A stretch of DNA of 39,877 nt, from contig JAJXXL010000175.1 in NCBI GenBank assembly GCA_021781115.1, positions 1 to 39,877 on the forward strand. The letters run 5' to 3'. Shown here piece by piece: positions 38,801-39,877 of the stretch. The notes below the pieces were generated by a model. That model was not told the origin of the DNA. It searched no databases and was given only the letters and a program-made list of their open reading frames with translations. Made by a program: the position numbers and the translations under genes. The first letter of the stretch is position 1. Every line of letters starts with the position of its first letter. Origin of the DNA: Planctomycetota bacterium. GTDB taxonomy: Bacteria > Planctomycetota > Planctomycetia > Planctomycetales > Planctomycetaceae.

Positions 38801-39647
38801 GAATGAGTTTGCCGTCGCGATGAAGCGCCAGGCGATCGTCCTCAGCCAGAGCCGCGGCCCAAGCGGCCTCGCCAGTCCAGGCAAACGCCGTCGCCGTGCG
38901 ATTCAACCGGGCTGAGAGGGCCGCATCTTCGACTTCGCGGGCGACATTCCACACGCGAACCTGTCCCTCAGCGGTTCCTGAAACAGCCGCGAGCCTGTCG
39001 CCCGCAGTGTTGAATGCCAACTGCCGAACGGCATCGACCTCGGCAGACAGGATCGTCTGCAACTCGGTGCGATCTCCGGCGGTGCGCCACAGCGCGACCC
39101 GGGCGTCTTTCAAACCGGCGGCCCCGTTGTGCGCGACGGCTAGAATGTCGCCTTGCGGGCGGAACGCCACCGCAGTGACGAAATGCTGGCGGGCGCTGAC
39201 TTCGGCCGGCAGCAAGACCTGAACCAGCGCCGGTCGAGCCAGATCAAGGAGCTCGACCAGCGGCTCTTTAATGCCCATGCCACCAAACGCCAGGCGGCGG
39301 CAATTGCCGCTGGCGTCGGGTTGCACATCGAGTGCGAAAATTGTGCCGCGCTGATCGGCCGCAACCGGCCAGCGGATGACGTCTGCCGGGTGCAATTCCA
39401 TTTGTCCGCCGGCAGCTCGCCGTACCTGCCATTTTCTGACGACCTTGTCGTCGCCGGTTGAAAACAGGCAATCGCCACCTTCGTCTCTCGAAAACATCAA
39501 TTGCCGCACAACGCCCGATGGAGACTGCGAATTGGGCCGGAGTATAGGCCGGCCCATCACGTCACGCCGCATCTGCCCCACCGACGTTTCAAACGTCGAA
39601 AGCAAAACCACGATACCCCCCAAGATCGTCGTCAGACTCCGCGACAT
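35874..39647 (-). CDS. Predicted exported WD40 repeat + PDZ-like + caspase-fold (peptidase C14) protein
   Basis: Signal-like MSRSLTTILGGIVVLLSTFETSVGQ; WD-like VTCLATAQDGSWLVSGSDDGTISAWGL; PDZ-like VDEVASGSPGWAAGFEKGAEIFGV; caspase His motif CVLFAGHGQ and Cys motif LLLIDACHSGSA. ATG at 39647 preferred to the track start at 39692. Confidence 0.85.
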   Translation of the reverse strand: MSRSLTTILGGIVVLLSTFETSVGQMRRDVMGRPILRPNSQSPSGVVRQLMFSRDEGGDCLFSTGDDKVVRKWQVRRAAGGQMELHPADVIRWPVAADQRGTIFALDVQPDASGNCRRLAFGGMGIKEPLVELLDLARPALVQVLLPAEVSARQHFVTAVAFRPQGDILAVAHNGAAGLKDARVALWRTAGDRTELQTILSAEVDAVRQLAFNTAGDRLAAVSGTAEGQVRVWNVAREVEDAALSARLNRTATAFAWTGEAAWAAALAEDDRLALHRDGKLIQADRAPRGTYWTNSTGHRLSYKFAVSAQPLQPAEILAAKWSDLLPLDSAATRNLAVEGVLNLWVIDNSSGAKIETVGPIPAGAHVTLHRLDDKLLVRQTLHTGIDKLVRVGQSDRLVAGFFKEWLPRPGVVAGVEQLGRAGIAFERGDFESRVMALACSADGRYLAAAGIDRPRTSGAPARYQLRVWSIADGHLLCQYPPEAGAGDGGSPINNVALVQGARPGELSIQFATGAFEELLPPPPPTTQFTLDGRSIRGRLQAVPLSGKSPPPRLFGTRDIIIAPRGGDFYLESGRVGPIPLLNGNLPLCYTRFRHGARKFAAIGYVAGILVWDEAALQKGLEQNPRELRRALLRSFLGHEGRVTCLATAQDGSWLVSGSDDGTISAWGLQDLGLSSEHRLELGVRFRSNGRKLFVDEVASGSPGWAAGFEKGAEIFGVKSAGHDVPVADWPLELGQPIPGRELMVTVRSSQSEYTVATNVTHDALWTLLPLQDASNWVVWTPQGVYDSSIALIDAQMYWHINPPLNMLFSKRDQNVFRIENVKNTVPEQYWTKFDYRRKILEVIERHDRSIIQDYVRNKGLADDQILPAIQVEGVHDLRDKSDFDLTLHAVRGDARGELTLHVWCNGRRLAAHPLKSSQADVRVPVPASVLRGGLNKIVVTVEVGEPGQGAFALPEVRLFQVEAAPARRRLHYLGVGVNSFRTPRHDLQPLRSAANDAWFLGQALKQLAATEGGGDRPVFDQVVAAVLANGAGAPSGVPAPTRDNILKALDDLEAEVEPDDFVCVLFAGHGQNQFRAAPGAVEAQPEFYYLVEDAGDNLESTAIRGRDLYERLNRLACPALLLIDACHSGSAEMDQTRLLNSGSLQFGPQVLLACDAGEISFEFDDVLMHAGQKTGHGLFTAAVIEALEGRRGAAASSIEELGAYVERRVPEMLGAFRGGERRDGKMLRPGDKKSQRPQVRRSVTFPPEGQLLRGRR

Positions 39648-39877
39648 TTGACCCTCGGTCCGATGGATTTCGACGAACGTTGAATTCGTCACGCGTGCAA
39701 GGACAGGTTGGCAGTAGAAAAAGCGTGGCGACGCTGGAAGCGAGTCGCCATGTTTGCGATCGACCCAGGGGGCTGCACCGTGGGAGACATCTGACGCCCT
39801 CCTGGCAGGCCCCTTTATCCTGAAGCGTCGACCGCACCCGCCAACTCATGGATTCTAGCCGGATTGGGATTTATGTT

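Overview
The window is a GC-rich bacterial chromosome segment, most likely planctomycetal. That inference rests on LEPR-XLL-like leaders on the two giant surface proteins, DUF5648-type modules, and WD40-caspase and kinase-TPR proteins. Left to right: a GT61-like glycosyltransferase truncated by the window edge, with N-terminal ~37-aa repeats; a left-handed beta-helix acyltransferase; serine hydroxymethyltransferase (glyA, -); a BRCT+MerR+TPR fusion; a small membrane protein; an mreB-mreC-mreD-mrdA (PBP2) cluster (-); an isolated motA-motB pair (+); a CPBP protease; a signal-peptide-bearing SAM methyltransferase; a Trm112-like protein; a sugar phosphate isomerase/epimerase; and two adjacent surface proteins (906 and 3161 aa) sharing a C-terminal module. 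The 9.5-kb gene holds two tandem arrays: four 315-bp units with a 630-bp higher-order pattern, and eight ~282-bp units. A ~1.45-kb apparently non-coding region follows. The right end has a transmembrane Ser/Thr kinase with a TPR-like tail (+), convergent with a predicted exported VWA/TPR protein and a predicted exported WD40-PDZ-caspase (-). This last cluster is the best candidate for an undescribed system. No rRNA, tRNA, CRISPR array or transposase was recognised. All calls come from reading motifs and the supplied ORF track; no database search was run.
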